DNA from: Pseudoduganella violaceinigra DSM 15887
GTDB lineage: Bacteria > Pseudomonadota > Gammaproteobacteria > Burkholderiales > Burkholderiaceae_D
NCBI RefSeq assembly: GCF_000425385.1
Contig: NZ_KE384359.1
Span: 175,406-239,405, forward strand
DNA: 64,000 bases
Reading direction: 5' to 3'
Shown here: in pieces, positions 35,269 through 43,467 of the stretch
Layout: each line of letters opens with the position of its first letter
Position numbering within the stretch: the first letter of the stretch is position 1
Made by a program: the position numbers and the translations under genes
The notes under the pieces: generated by a model
What the model saw: only the letters and a program-made list of their open reading frames with translations
Told to the model about the DNA's origin: nothing
Databases searched by the model: none

Positions 35269-35552
35269 TGGTAGGCCTCCCGTGAGTCGAACACGGCACC
35301 AACGGATTCCGGTTTGCGTGACTTTCGCCACTCCCTGGACTATGCCTTCACCATAGCTCGCGCCTTAGGTGGGTGCCGTCTAGTCTCTACACCTTCAACA
35401 GCGCTTTCGCACTGAGGCTTGGCTCGGCATTGCCATACGCATCGCTGCGCTTAGGTTTCACCGAATTTGACACCATCCCTTACGTGGTTTCCCCTCGTAA
35501 GGCACATTTGCATATGAGTCCGCTGCTCTAACCAAGCATGAGCTAGAGGCCC
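35269..35552 (-). tRNA. complete tRNA gene, CAU anticodon (tRNA-Ile2 type), interrupted by a group I intron
   Basis: 5' exon 35552-35514 (39 nt) and 3' exon 35308-35269 (40 nt) join to a 79-nt tRNA with encoded CCA. Acceptor GGGCCTC/GAGGCCT, D arm GCTC/GAGC, anticodon stem GCGGA/TCCGT with loop CTCATAA (anticodon CAT), T arm CCGTG-TTCGACT-CACGG, discriminator A. All stems pair. The 205-bp intron sits between positions 36 and 37. The body closely matches the split host tRNA except in the D loop, variable loop and T stem. Isoleucine identity (after TilS modification of C34) is inferred from the Azoarcus parallel; elongator Met is the alternative. Own promoter and terminator are visible. Confidence 0.9.
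35309..35513 (-). ncRNA. group I self-splicing intron (Azoarcus tRNA-Ile type)
   Basis: 205 nt, no reading frame. Hallmarks on the minus strand: internal guide GTG near the 5' end that pairs with the exon triplet CAT; GAAA tetraloops in P2 and P9 (GTGGCGAAAGTCAC); the catalytic core segments AGAGACTAGACGGCACCC and CACCTAAGG; a terminal G at 35309 (omega-G). The core is nearly the same as the well-studied Azoarcus intron, recalled from memory, including total length and insertion point. It should self-splice with guanosine. Confidence 0.93.
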
Positions 35553-35561
35553 AAAACCGAT

Positions 35562-35590
35562 ACTTTACCTCAGCGACGGCAAGTCGCCAA
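35562..35590 (-). promoter_or_regulatory. predicted sigma-70 promoter of the intron-containing tRNA gene
   Basis: Minus strand: -35 TTGGCG (35590-35585), 17-bp spacer, -10 TAAAGT (35567-35562), nine bases before the mature 5' end, which gives a leader of only a few nucleotides. The rest of 35591-35823 shows no gene. Confidence 0.6.
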
Positions 35591-35823
35591 GTGAGCCACT
35601 TTACAGATGCGATGCAAATAGGTGCTGATCAGCTAAGTTCCGTTGGTATTGCCATGTGGACGGTAGGCGCCAAGGACGCAGTTCGGTACATCAGCGGTAC
35701 ACTCGTTATGATCCGCAAATTTATCTGGATTTCGCTAACCCATTGATTTGTTGTATACTATTGCCTTCATTAACCTGTGCTTACTTTACCTCGATTTCCC
35801 TACGGACACGGTTTCGCTGGCAA
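35591..35823. other. non-coding right end of the island
   Basis: AT-rich, no credible gene. It lacks a D arm or acceptor strand upstream of the right attachment core, which is why the right-hand tRNA half is not reconstituted. Confidence 0.5.
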
Positions 35824-35869
35824 ACTCATAATCCGTTGGTACCCGGTTCGACTCCGGGGAGGCCTACCA
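35824..35869 (+). pseudogene. 3' fragment of the disrupted tRNA gene, with right attachment core (attR)
   Basis: Starts with the core ACTCATAATCCGTT (35824-35837), then a variable loop, T arm CCCGG-TTCGACT-CCGGG, acceptor GAGGCCT, discriminator A and CCA. The bases upstream (TTTCGCTGGCAA) are not a tRNA 5' half. It completes the 5' piece at 32049-32095 exactly, giving the pre-insertion host tRNA. Confidence 0.88.
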
Positions 35870-36077
35870 CTTTTCAATAGCTGCTATCTGGCTGCTATTG
35901 TTTTCAGCACATCGCTTGCTGGAACTGCAGAATCCTCAGTCATCTTCAAGACCGTGCCGGCGACCGCTGCATGCGCCATGCGCGCGCGTGCGCATGGGAA
36001 GGCGGCGGGAAATCCGGCATCTGCGCGGCACTGAATCGTGCACGGAAGCTAGTTGCTCATATGGTAATATTTCCTTC

Positions 36078-37460
36078 ATGTATGCAATTCGATCTCCCAA
36101 GGTATTCTTTGTCGCCGCTTGTCTGTTACTTGGCGCTTGCAGTTCGGGCCGTCCGCCAAGCGGACCATACGCCGCCTGGTTGAATCAGGACGAGTCCGTA
36201 AAATCGGTCAAGCAAAATGGGCCGTTCACTATTCTGCATGTCGAGTGGCGCAATTATCGCTGGGGCTCGTTCAGCCCCCTGCCACAGGATTACGACAGGG
36301 TGCTCCACGGTGACAAGGTCGTCATTGAAAGGGCTGAGCCGGCTGAGCCCTGGCAGGGCGCGGGGCAGGCAGCGATTCTTGCGTACCGTTATGCAGGCGA
36401 TCAATCCCCGCTTCAGCTCGTGTATGAGCGCAAGGGAAAAGCCGTTGTTGAGCGCTTGGACGTGGGCAGCGCGGCGACCACCGTTGGCGAGGATATCGGC
36501 CCCGGCTTGCGCTATTTTTCCAGCGGCGGAAAATATAACGCCGGCTTTTTGTTGAAGGGCTTTCCCGTCGAGATAAAGCCGTTGCCGTTGGGCCTTTCGA
36601 ATCCGTCGATCACTTATCTTGCCGGTATCGCTCCTGACTTGAGCGCATTCGCCTACGCGGATTCGCCGAATGCTCCTACGGTAGTGGCGCTGGTCGACTT
36701 GCAAGGCCAAACCGGCGATCCTCTTCCTATTCCGGCGACGACGGGAGTTTCTGACAAAGTGCGGGTGGATGGACCACCGGGCCAAATTCACCCTTGGTTC
36801 GACGCGCGTTTCAAGTGGCAACAGAACGCCGCCGGCCGATGGGATATAGCCAAGGCCGCTGGCGAAAGTACCAGCCACAGGACGACCAACGCGGTCGAGG
36901 AGATCTTCCTCGATGCCAGCACGGGATATGACAATTGCTTTGCCAGCAGCAGCCCTGCATGCCTGCCAGGCTGGCGCCGGCAGATGGACGGCGGCGCAGC
37001 AGCTTACGCGACATGTTCCTGCGAAGCGCCGTATGTTTATCAGCCAGAGCAGGCAACCCTGGCGTTTGGCGCCCATGTGCGCAGCATGCACTATGCGCGA
37101 GCGAAAAGTGGCTCTGCATACCACCTGGTCCTTGACGCACCGCCGGAGAAAGTGGCCAGCGAATTTCGCAAGCGCTTGGCGGGCCGGGGGATCAAGCACT
37201 TGGCTCCAGAGGGAATTTCGACGGAGAGCGTAGAAACTTTTCTTGGTGAGGAAAGCTGGCGCGACGCCTGGATCCGATTGGTTGCCGACAAACCGCAGTC
37301 CCTCCAGTTTGTCATGCCCACGGTAGCAGTGCGTATCGAAGCATTTGGCCAAGGAACGATTATCAGCACCATTGCACGCTATCCAGACAAGCAACACCGA
37401 CCTGACGCATCTGGACGACGTAATCCGTCAGAGCCGGCCGCTTTGAATTATCAACCATGA
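36078..37460 (+). CDS. predicted lipoprotein of unknown function
   Basis: 460 residues. Signal peptide with lipobox LLLGACSSG, so acylated at about Cys18. The mature part is beta-rich with several cysteines near 285-320 (CFASSSPACLPGW, YATCSCEAPYVY). The ATG at 36078 is the only start giving a clean signal peptide; ribosome site weak. Its stop overlaps the next ATG (ATGA), so the downstream gene is coupled. The last about 25 residues after IARYPDKQ look non-conserved, because a second copy of this tail, found at 38581-38679, ends right there. No family recognised. Confidence 0.75.
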   Translation: MYAIRSPKVFFVAACLLLGACSSGRPPSGPYAAWLNQDESVKSVKQNGPFTILHVEWRNYRWGSFSPLPQDYDRVLHGDKVVIERAEPAEPWQGAGQAAILAYRYAGDQSPLQLVYERKGKAVVERLDVGSAATTVGEDIGPGLRYFSSGGKYNAGFLLKGFPVEIKPLPLGLSNPSITYLAGIAPDLSAFAYADSPNAPTVVALVDLQGQTGDPLPIPATTGVSDKVRVDGPPGQIHPWFDARFKWQQNAAGRWDIAKAAGESTSHRTTNAVEEIFLDASTGYDNCFASSSPACLPGWRRQMDGGAAAYATCSCEAPYVYQPEQATLAFGAHVRSMHYARAKSGSAYHLVLDAPPEKVASEFRKRLAGRGIKHLAPEGISTESVETFLGEESWRDAWIRLVADKPQSLQFVMPTVAVRIEAFGQGTIISTIARYPDKQHRPDASGRRNPSEPAALNYQP

Positions 37461-38578
37461 ATATTTACCGATCTTTTGCCGCCGTCGTCATGGCGCTGTT
37501 GTTCCCATGTGCACAAGCGCTGGAACTGCAGCTGAAGGATAGCGATTTTGGCCCGAACCATATGGGGTTTGCCGCAGACGGTGCGCGCGCATGCCTCGCC
37601 AGCGACCATTTTGATCCGGATGCGGCACAAAACGGCGCCGAGCTGACGGTGGTCGATTACCAGCGTAACGCCGTGCTTTGGACAAAGCGCATCGCCGCAC
37701 CGAACGGTTTCGCTTCCTTGAGAGCGAAGCAATGTGTCTTCGATGGCGATAACGTGTACCTTCTTGCGAATGCCAACACGCGGAGCCAGAGTACATTGAA
37801 CCAGACCTTGGTGTATGTTTATCGGTTCGACGTCCAGGGAAAGGAGCTTGGCCACAAAGAGCTTTCGCTTCCGGGACGGAATCGCTACGGCTACGCCATT
37901 GGGGCATCGCCTTTTGGCGTAGTCGTTGCAGGCTATTCCAAAGACGAAGACGGGGATGCCGAATACAATTCGACGTTTACAGTATCGCTCGACAAGAAGC
38001 TGGGCGTGGGAACAGTCAGTCTGCGGAAAACGGGAGCATTTGCCAGCTCCGCCGCTGCGCGTTTCGTTGGCGATCAACTGTATATCGCAGGAGAATTCGT
38101 TCCTGCGAAATTGAACAAGCAGGACTATGCAATTGATTACGCTCAGTCGCGCATCCTGTCGAACGGCGGCTATGCCTGGAGTGTTCGTCCATTCAAACAG
38201 GAGTACAGGTCGGTTGAAGCGGTAGTGTCTCCGCGCGGACTCATTTACTCCTTGTCCAGCAAGGGTAGTACTTCGACCTTGGCCGTAACGAGCGCAGAGG
38301 GCAAACAACTCTCATTGACTAGCTTTGATGGGAAATTCTGTAGGACGCAATCGATCTCCGAGTATGGCAATGGCGTGATCGCGGTGCGTGAGCCGTGCAG
38401 TGGGCAAGGCAAAACTGCGGCATTGCTTTCCATAGCGCCGGCTGACGGCAAAGAAGTAGTCCAGCATCTGGTCTCGGGTGAACCCGTTTTTGTGGCGACC
38501 CATAACGAGCAATGGTTCATCGTTGCGAAGGATGGCACGAATCGCTTTTTCCTTCACTCCGGCGCAATCAAGGAATAA
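37457..38578 (+). CDS. secreted repeat-rich protein, paralogue of the gene at 38688
   Basis: 373 residues. Signal peptide about 1-22 (PCAQALELQL). The body alternates strands with blocks shared with the protein at 38688: MGFAAD, ARACL, NQTLVYVYRF, KTGAFASSAAARFVGDQLYI, NGGYAWSVRPF, LAVTSAEGKQLSL, SISEYGNGVIAVREPCSG. This looks like a beta-propeller-type extracytoplasmic protein. It is 122 residues shorter than its paralogue because it lacks the C-terminal domain. ATG at 37457 overlaps the lipoprotein stop. Confidence 0.75.
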   Translation: MNIYRSFAAVVMALLFPCAQALELQLKDSDFGPNHMGFAADGARACLASDHFDPDAAQNGAELTVVDYQRNAVLWTKRIAAPNGFASLRAKQCVFDGDNVYLLANANTRSQSTLNQTLVYVYRFDVQGKELGHKELSLPGRNRYGYAIGASPFGVVVAGYSKDEDGDAEYNSTFTVSLDKKLGVGTVSLRKTGAFASSAAARFVGDQLYIAGEFVPAKLNKQDYAIDYAQSRILSNGGYAWSVRPFKQEYRSVEAVVSPRGLIYSLSSKGSTSTLAVTSAEGKQLSLTSFDGKFCRTQSISEYGNGVIAVREPCSGQGKTAALLSIAPADGKEVVQHLVSGEPVFVATHNEQWFIVAKDGTNRFFLHSGAIKE

Positions 38579-38580
38579 GG

Positions 38581-38679
38581 AAAGCACAAAAGGTCGACGT
38601 TAAAGACGGCTACTTATGGGGTTCGACGTCAAAAGGCGTAGACCTAGCGGTCATCGCGCGCTATCCGTTTAAACAATAA
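38581..38679 (+). pseudogene. remnant C-terminal tail of a second lipoprotein copy
   Basis: Reads VDVKDGYLWGSTSKG then VDLAVIARYPFKQ and a stop, in a different frame from the gene before it. The IARYPxKQ ending matches the tail of the lipoprotein at 36078 (GTIISTIARYPDKQ). It ends 8 nt before the next paralogue start. It is therefore the leftover of a duplicated lipoprotein gene whose body was deleted. Confidence 0.65.
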
Positions 38680-38687
38680 TTTTGATT

Positions 38688-40175
38688 ATGCACATCTCTA
38701 AAATTTCAGGAACAATTTTGGCTTGTCTGGCAGTCTCCAATGCCACGGCGGCTTCCATTCCGCTGCCGGACAAGCATTTCTCAGCGCGCTATATGGGCTT
38801 TGCCGCCGACAACGCGCGTGCCTGCCTTCTCGGCAGCCGCTTCGATCCTGACACGGGCCAGGGCAGCGGCGAGTTGGTTCTGCTCGATTTGAAACGCGAT
38901 GCGGTGCGTTGGCATGTGCGCATTTCGCCGCCGGAAGATTTCGTCTCGCTGCAGCCGGAGCAGTGCGCGATTGATGGCGAAAACGTTTACCTGCTGGCAA
39001 ACGTGAATACGCAAAGCCAGCAATCGATGAACCAGACGCTGGTCTACCTCTATCAATTCAGTGCGGACGGCAAGCAGCTGGGCTTCAAAAACCTGATCGA
39101 ACAAGGCAGGGACCAGTACGGATATGCGCTGGGGCTTTCGGCGAACGGCGTGCAGGTTGCCGGCTATATCAAGGACGTGGAGAAGGATGTCGATCAGTAC
39201 TCGCTGTTTACTGTCGCAGTCGACCGGCAACTGAAGGCAGGCAAGCCAAACGTTCGCAAGACCGGGGCATTTGCCAGCGGCGCCAAAGCGCGTCTTGTGG
39301 GCGACAACCTGTATATCGCGGGCCAGTTCCTTCCCGCAAAGCTGGCCCAGAACGACTGGGTCGACGACTTCGCCAATTCGCGCTTGCTGGTGAATGGCGG
39401 CTATGCATGGAGCATGCGCCCATTCAAAAAAGCGCCGCGCGATGTGGCGATGGGAGTCTCCCAGCAGGGCGCATTGTATTCGCTTGCATACGGCGACGCC
39501 GGCTCGACGCTGGCCGTGACCAGCGCCGAAGGCAAGCAGCTTTCCCTGGCCAGCTACCCGAGCAAATACTGCGAATCGAGTTCGATTTCCGAATACGGGA
39601 ATGCTGTATTAGCGCTGCGCAAGCCTTGCAGCGGCAAGAGCAAGGCTGCCGAGCTGCTGGCGATCTCGCCAGCGTCAGGCAAGGAGACTCCGTTGCAACT
39701 GGCACCCGGCGAGCCGGTGTTTGCGGCGACCAATATGGGACAGTGGTTTGTCGTATCCAAGGACAGCGGCAAGCTTGCCCTGAGCAAGGGCAGTATTGAA
39801 GGCGACACCGTCTTCAGCTTGGCTTTGGCGGGTGTTGAACATTCCTTGAACGTTGGCCCGATCAAGGTTAACCAGAAAGGCGAACACTCCTTCGACTACG
39901 TGTACGAACAGCGAGCAGGTGACTGCCGCTTCAGCCTGAATGGACGTGCGACCGAATTGGATGTCTTTAATCCTGAGGGGCCGGATGGCAAGGAAGCGCC
40001 ACAGATCGTCGTGTACGACAGCGCTGCCGGAGGATTTATCATCCCGCTCAAAGGGCCGCTACGTACCGTCACTTTTGAGGGCAGCCTGTCGCCCGAGCAG
40101 CTCAAGAACAGTTGCGGAAGCAAGAAGGCCGCTAAGTTCTCTTTGGAGTTTAACGCGGCAGGCGCTCGCCGTTGA
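38688..40175 (+). CDS. secreted repeat-rich protein with extra C-terminal domain
   Basis: 495 residues from the ATG at 38688. Signal peptide about 1-20 (AVSNATAAS). Residues about 25-365 align block for block with the upstream paralogue (MGFAADNARACL, NQTLVYLYQF, KTGAFASGAKARLVGDNLYI, NGGYAWSMRPF, LAVTSAEGKQLSL). The last about 130 residues form an extra domain with two cysteines (AGDCRFSLNGRATELDVF, LKNSCGSKK). No known family. Convergent with the M28 peptidase, with a 26-bp overlap of coding ends. Confidence 0.78.
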   Translation: MHISKISGTILACLAVSNATAASIPLPDKHFSARYMGFAADNARACLLGSRFDPDTGQGSGELVLLDLKRDAVRWHVRISPPEDFVSLQPEQCAIDGENVYLLANVNTQSQQSMNQTLVYLYQFSADGKQLGFKNLIEQGRDQYGYALGLSANGVQVAGYIKDVEKDVDQYSLFTVAVDRQLKAGKPNVRKTGAFASGAKARLVGDNLYIAGQFLPAKLAQNDWVDDFANSRLLVNGGYAWSMRPFKKAPRDVAMGVSQQGALYSLAYGDAGSTLAVTSAEGKQLSLASYPSKYCESSSISEYGNAVLALRKPCSGKSKAAELLAISPASGKETPLQLAPGEPVFAATNMGQWFVVSKDSGKLALSKGSIEGDTVFSLALAGVEHSLNVGPIKVNQKGEHSFDYVYEQRAGDCRFSLNGRATELDVFNPEGPDGKEAPQIVVYDSAAGGFIIPLKGPLRTVTFEGSLSPEQLKNSCGSKKAAKFSLEFNAAGARR

Positions 40176-41463
40176 GCAGGCCCCAGGCCAATATCGCAGT
40201 GACTTGTGCCGCCTGCTGCAAGCCGGCATGGTCGATATGGTCGAGTGTGTCGATTTCGCTGTGCTGCGTGTGCGTGCGGTAGTTGCGGGAGTCTTGCAGC
40301 GGGGAGAAGGCGGGGATGCCCTGCTTGAAAAAGGACTCCTGGTCGGAGCCCAGACCTTTCGCGTAATGCACGTCGATATCGCCCAGCACCTTGGCCGGCG
40401 CCAGCGCGCTGTTCAAGGGGCCATACCAGCCTTCGACTTCCATATCGGGAAAAGCGAGGATGCGGCCGCTGCCCGCATCCTGCACAAGCACCGCCTGGAT
40501 GCGGGAAAGTTCACCGGCATGCGCGGCTACATAGGCTTTACTTCCCAGCAGGCCCTGTTCTTCGCCGGAGAACAGGACGATGCGCAAGCTCCGTCTTGGC
40601 TTTAACCCGGCGGCGCGCATGGCGCGCAGCACTTCGAGCATGGTGACCACGCCGGCGCCGTTGTCGTTGGCGCCGCTCGATAAATCCCACGAATCGAGGT
40701 GAGCGCCGAGGATTACCATGTCGCCATCGGCCTCGCTGCCGGGGAAGTCGGCGATGACGTTATGCGCCTTGACTGGCCGCACCGCGAAGCCGCCGCGAAG
40801 CGTCAATTCCATCCGGGGTGTAATGCCCCGCGCCAGCAGGCGCCTGAGCAAGGCGGCATGTTCTCCGGTGATGATTCCGGCATTGCTGTCGTAGCGCTGG
40901 CCCGGGCCGCCCCACATATCTTGCAGGCCGTCGGACTTTCCGCTTACCTGCAGCACCGCGGCGACACCGGCTTCGCGCAGCGCCTGCCTAGGCGCCTCGC
41001 GCGGGGTTTGTTCGGCCAGCACGATTTTTTCCTTGAGGCGGGGCAGGGCGGCGTTGAAGTCGTCCATGGTTCGTGCGCTGAGCAGCGCGACATCCGCACG
41101 GATCGTACCGCGTGTTCCCTCCGTCCAGGCTTTCTGCAGTACGTTCAAATGCATGCCGTTGGCATTCAGCAGCCGCGCGTGCGCGGCGCCCCGTTGCCAC
41201 GGGCGGCCAAGGTCATAGGCTTCCAGGTGGACGTTGCTCGCGCCATAAGCGGCCAGTTTGCGCATGGCCCACTCCTGCGCGTTCTGCAATCCTCGCGTAC
41301 CGGTCATGCGCGGGCCGATGTCGTCGCATAGTTCTTCCAGGTTGCGTTGCATTTCCGAGCGGGCGGCAATTTCGTCGATCAGCGCCTGGGCGGGCGGCGG
41401 CGCGTCGGCGGCGTATGCCCCGCTGGCGAGCAAGGCCAGAAGGATGGTCAGGAAGCGGGCCAT
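40150..41463 (-). CDS. secreted M28-family metallopeptidase
   Basis: 437 residues. Signal peptide about 1-18 (LALLASGAYAAD). Zinc-site residues: His and Asp in LGAHLDSWDLSSGANDNGAG, Glu-Glu in LFSGEEQGLLGSKAY, Asp in VLVQDAGSGRILAFPDME, and a terminal His in YRTHTQHSEIDTLDHIDHAG. A PA-like insert lies at about 110-220. M28 enzymes are aminopeptidases or carboxypeptidases. ATG at 41463 with GGTGA 9 nt upstream; a GTG at 41472 overlapping the preceding stop is an alternative. Confidence 0.92.
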   Translation of the reverse strand: MARFLTILLALLASGAYAADAPPPAQALIDEIAARSEMQRNLEELCDDIGPRMTGTRGLQNAQEWAMRKLAAYGASNVHLEAYDLGRPWQRGAAHARLLNANGMHLNVLQKAWTEGTRGTIRADVALLSARTMDDFNAALPRLKEKIVLAEQTPREAPRQALREAGVAAVLQVSGKSDGLQDMWGGPGQRYDSNAGIITGEHAALLRRLLARGITPRMELTLRGGFAVRPVKAHNVIADFPGSEADGDMVILGAHLDSWDLSSGANDNGAGVVTMLEVLRAMRAAGLKPRRSLRIVLFSGEEQGLLGSKAYVAAHAGELSRIQAVLVQDAGSGRILAFPDMEVEGWYGPLNSALAPAKVLGDIDVHYAKGLGSDQESFFKQGIPAFSPLQDSRNYRTHTQHSEIDTLDHIDHAGLQQAAQVTAILAWGLLNGERLPR

Positions 41464-41468
41464 GCCGG

Positions 41469-42005
41469 TCACCGTTTAGGCGCAGGTGGCAGGGATTGGA
41501 CGAAGGCCGCCAGTTTGCCCTGGTCGCGCATGGCGATTGCCTGGTCCAATGCTTCGGAACGGTTTTCCGCACGTTTGTCTTTCAGGCTTTCATAGGCGTG
41601 TAGCAAGCCGTCCACGCCGGCGATGGTCTTGGCTTCCAGCGTGGCTGCATCCTTTTCCGGATCGAGGATCTGGTGCTGGACCTGGTAGGCGGCGGTACTG
41701 AGCATGTGATGGAAGCGCAGCACGCGGCGCAGGTCACCCTTGGCGGCGCCGCCATCCATCCAGAACGCGCCTTTGTCGGGACCGAACATATAGTCGGGGA
41801 CTTCGTCCGACCATTTCATGAACCAGCGGCCATCGGCGGAAGTCATGACCCCGACCGGGTCCTGGTTGGCGGCTGCGGCCAGCTGCACGACGCGAGCGCG
41901 CTCTTCGGGGGTGGCGGGACCTCGCTCGGCGGCGGCAGATCCGGCCAAGCCGATGGCAAGGGCGATGATGGCGCAGGTGCGCTGGACAAACTGTGAGCAG
42001 TGCAT
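41469..42005 (-). CDS. secreted hypothetical protein
   Basis: 178 residues. Signal peptide about 1-26 (GLAGSAAAERG). The mature part is mostly helical with WFMKWSDEVPDYMFGPDKGA and LRRVLRFHHMLSTAAYQVQH. ATG at 42005 with AAGGAG 8 nt upstream. Its stop adjoins the M28 peptidase start, so the two form an operon, and a periplasmic function linked to peptide turnover is a guess only. No family recognised. Confidence 0.75.
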   Translation of the reverse strand: MHCSQFVQRTCAIIALAIGLAGSAAAERGPATPEERARVVQLAAAANQDPVGVMTSADGRWFMKWSDEVPDYMFGPDKGAFWMDGGAAKGDLRRVLRFHHMLSTAAYQVQHQILDPEKDAATLEAKTIAGVDGLLHAYESLKDKRAENRSEALDQAIAMRDQGKLAAFVQSLPPAPKR

Positions 42006-42315
42006 GGTAGTGCTCCTTTCGCTGTGGGGAAGTTGTCGGAGCAACGTGTTGCAAATCGCGTGCCACAGAAGAAAAGCCCGCCGCGATAGGCTAGCAGGGG
42101 CTTTTGTTACTGTCATCAGTGTTCACGTCGGGACACCATTGTGCGAAGGCGGACAGTGGGCAGCCGTGTCGCCAGGCCTTTGTCGAGTACTTGAGGCGGC
42201 GGTTTTTTGCAGCCCATGGCCGAGATACTGCAGCCTGTCGTAAGGCGGCGCGTTGCCTGCGCCGCCGTGCTTAGAATCGGCATTCCGATTCACTGGCACA
42301 GGAGGGGGTATGGGA

Positions 42316-43362
42316 ATGTGGAGCAAGGCAGCGTGGACCATGGTGGCAGCGGCGCCGTTGATGGCGCAGGCGCAAGTGGATTTGACCAAGCTTGACCGCG
42401 ATATGGTCGGGCCCCGGTCTCAGGTCATGGTCCTCGGTACCGTGCACCTGAGCGGAATGCCGGCGAGCTTCAACGCGTCGTCGCTGGGCGGCGTGATCGA
42501 CAAGCTGGCTGCCTTCAAGCCGGACATCATCACAATCGAACGCGAACCCGGGGAAGATTGCGATCTCGCGCAGCGCCATCCGGCAAAGTATGGACCTGAC
42601 TGGTGTCCCAAGACCGATGCCGCCAAGGCGGCGACCGGCCTCGATATACCTGCCGCGTTGGCGGAAGTGGACAAAACGTTGAAAGCCTGGCCGGCAAAGC
42701 CCGCGCATGCACAGCGGCGCCGCCTGGCTGCGGCCTTCCTGGCGGCGAACGAGCCGGCGTCGGCTTTAGTCCAATGGTTGCAGTTGCCGGCGGCCGAGCG
42801 CCGCAGCGGTGACAGCCTGGATGCCGCGCTGGTAGCAATGCTGGAAAAACTGGAGAAACGCAAGAACGAAGATAACCTGATCGCGGCGCCGCTGGCTGCG
42901 CGGCTCGGCCTCCAGCGCGTCTATGCTGTCGACAACCATACCGGTGACCGGATCGACGTACCGGACATAAAGGCCTTCGTGAAAACCATCGAAGCGGCTT
43001 GGGCTTCGGGCAGCCAAGAGGCAAAGGAGCATCAAAAGAGGGAGGATGACTTGTCCCTTGCCGAAGACATGTTGCCGCTTTACCGCTATGTCAATTCTCC
43101 TGAGAGCGCCCGCATCCACGCTGAAAGCAATGTACTTCCCATGATGCGCACCAAGTCGCCGGAAGGCTATCCGCAAATCTGGGTTGGGGGCTGGGAAATC
43201 CGCAACCTGCGCATGGTGGCCAATATCCGCGAGACGTTCCGCGAACGTCCAGGCGCGCGCGTACTAACCATTGTGGGGGCATCGCACAAGCCGTGGTTTG
43301 ACCAGTGGCTTGGCCAGTTGCAGGGCGTGGAGATCGTCGATGCGGTCCAGGTGCTGAAGTGA
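42316..43362 (+). CDS. DUF5694-type secreted protein
   Basis: 348 residues. Signal peptide about 1-20 (AAPLMAQAQ). The mature protein shows VMVLGTVHLSGMP, DIITIEREPGEDCD, RVYAVDNHTGDR and VLTIVGASHKPWF, the His/Glu-bearing blocks of the DUF5694 / TraB-related fold. These resemble TIKI-type putative metalloproteases, an analogy and not proof of activity. ATG at 42316, with GGAGGGGG 8 nt upstream, is preferred over the ATG two codons earlier. Confidence 0.78.
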   Translation: MWSKAAWTMVAAAPLMAQAQVDLTKLDRDMVGPRSQVMVLGTVHLSGMPASFNASSLGGVIDKLAAFKPDIITIEREPGEDCDLAQRHPAKYGPDWCPKTDAAKAATGLDIPAALAEVDKTLKAWPAKPAHAQRRRLAAAFLAANEPASALVQWLQLPAAERRSGDSLDAALVAMLEKLEKRKNEDNLIAAPLAARLGLQRVYAVDNHTGDRIDVPDIKAFVKTIEAAWASGSQEAKEHQKREDDLSLAEDMLPLYRYVNSPESARIHAESNVLPMMRTKSPEGYPQIWVGGWEIRNLRMVANIRETFRERPGARVLTIVGASHKPWFDQWLGQLQGVEIVDAVQVLK

Positions 43363-43467
43363 TGCCATGGCTTTCGCGCCGGCGCCGCCGGCATGGTGCT
43401 ATTCTGATGGGCTGCGCCACACGCCGTGCGCGCATTTCGTCATGCAAGTTTAAACAAGGAGATTGGA

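Larger units (their letters stand above)
32082..35837 (+). mobile_element. tRNA-integrated genomic island with a truncated integrase
   Basis: Bounded by direct repeats of ACTCATAATCCGTT at 32082-32095 and 35824-35837, both within the two halves of one tRNA gene. Contents in order: terminator, tandem 11-bp repeats, integrase fragment, a minus-strand membrane/winged-helix gene, a minus-strand RHH-HTH gene, a plus-strand SEC-C gene and a minus-strand tRNA gene with a group I intron. Base composition is visibly less GC-rich than the flanks. The absent integrase catalytic domain implies it can no longer excise by itself. Confidence 0.88.
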
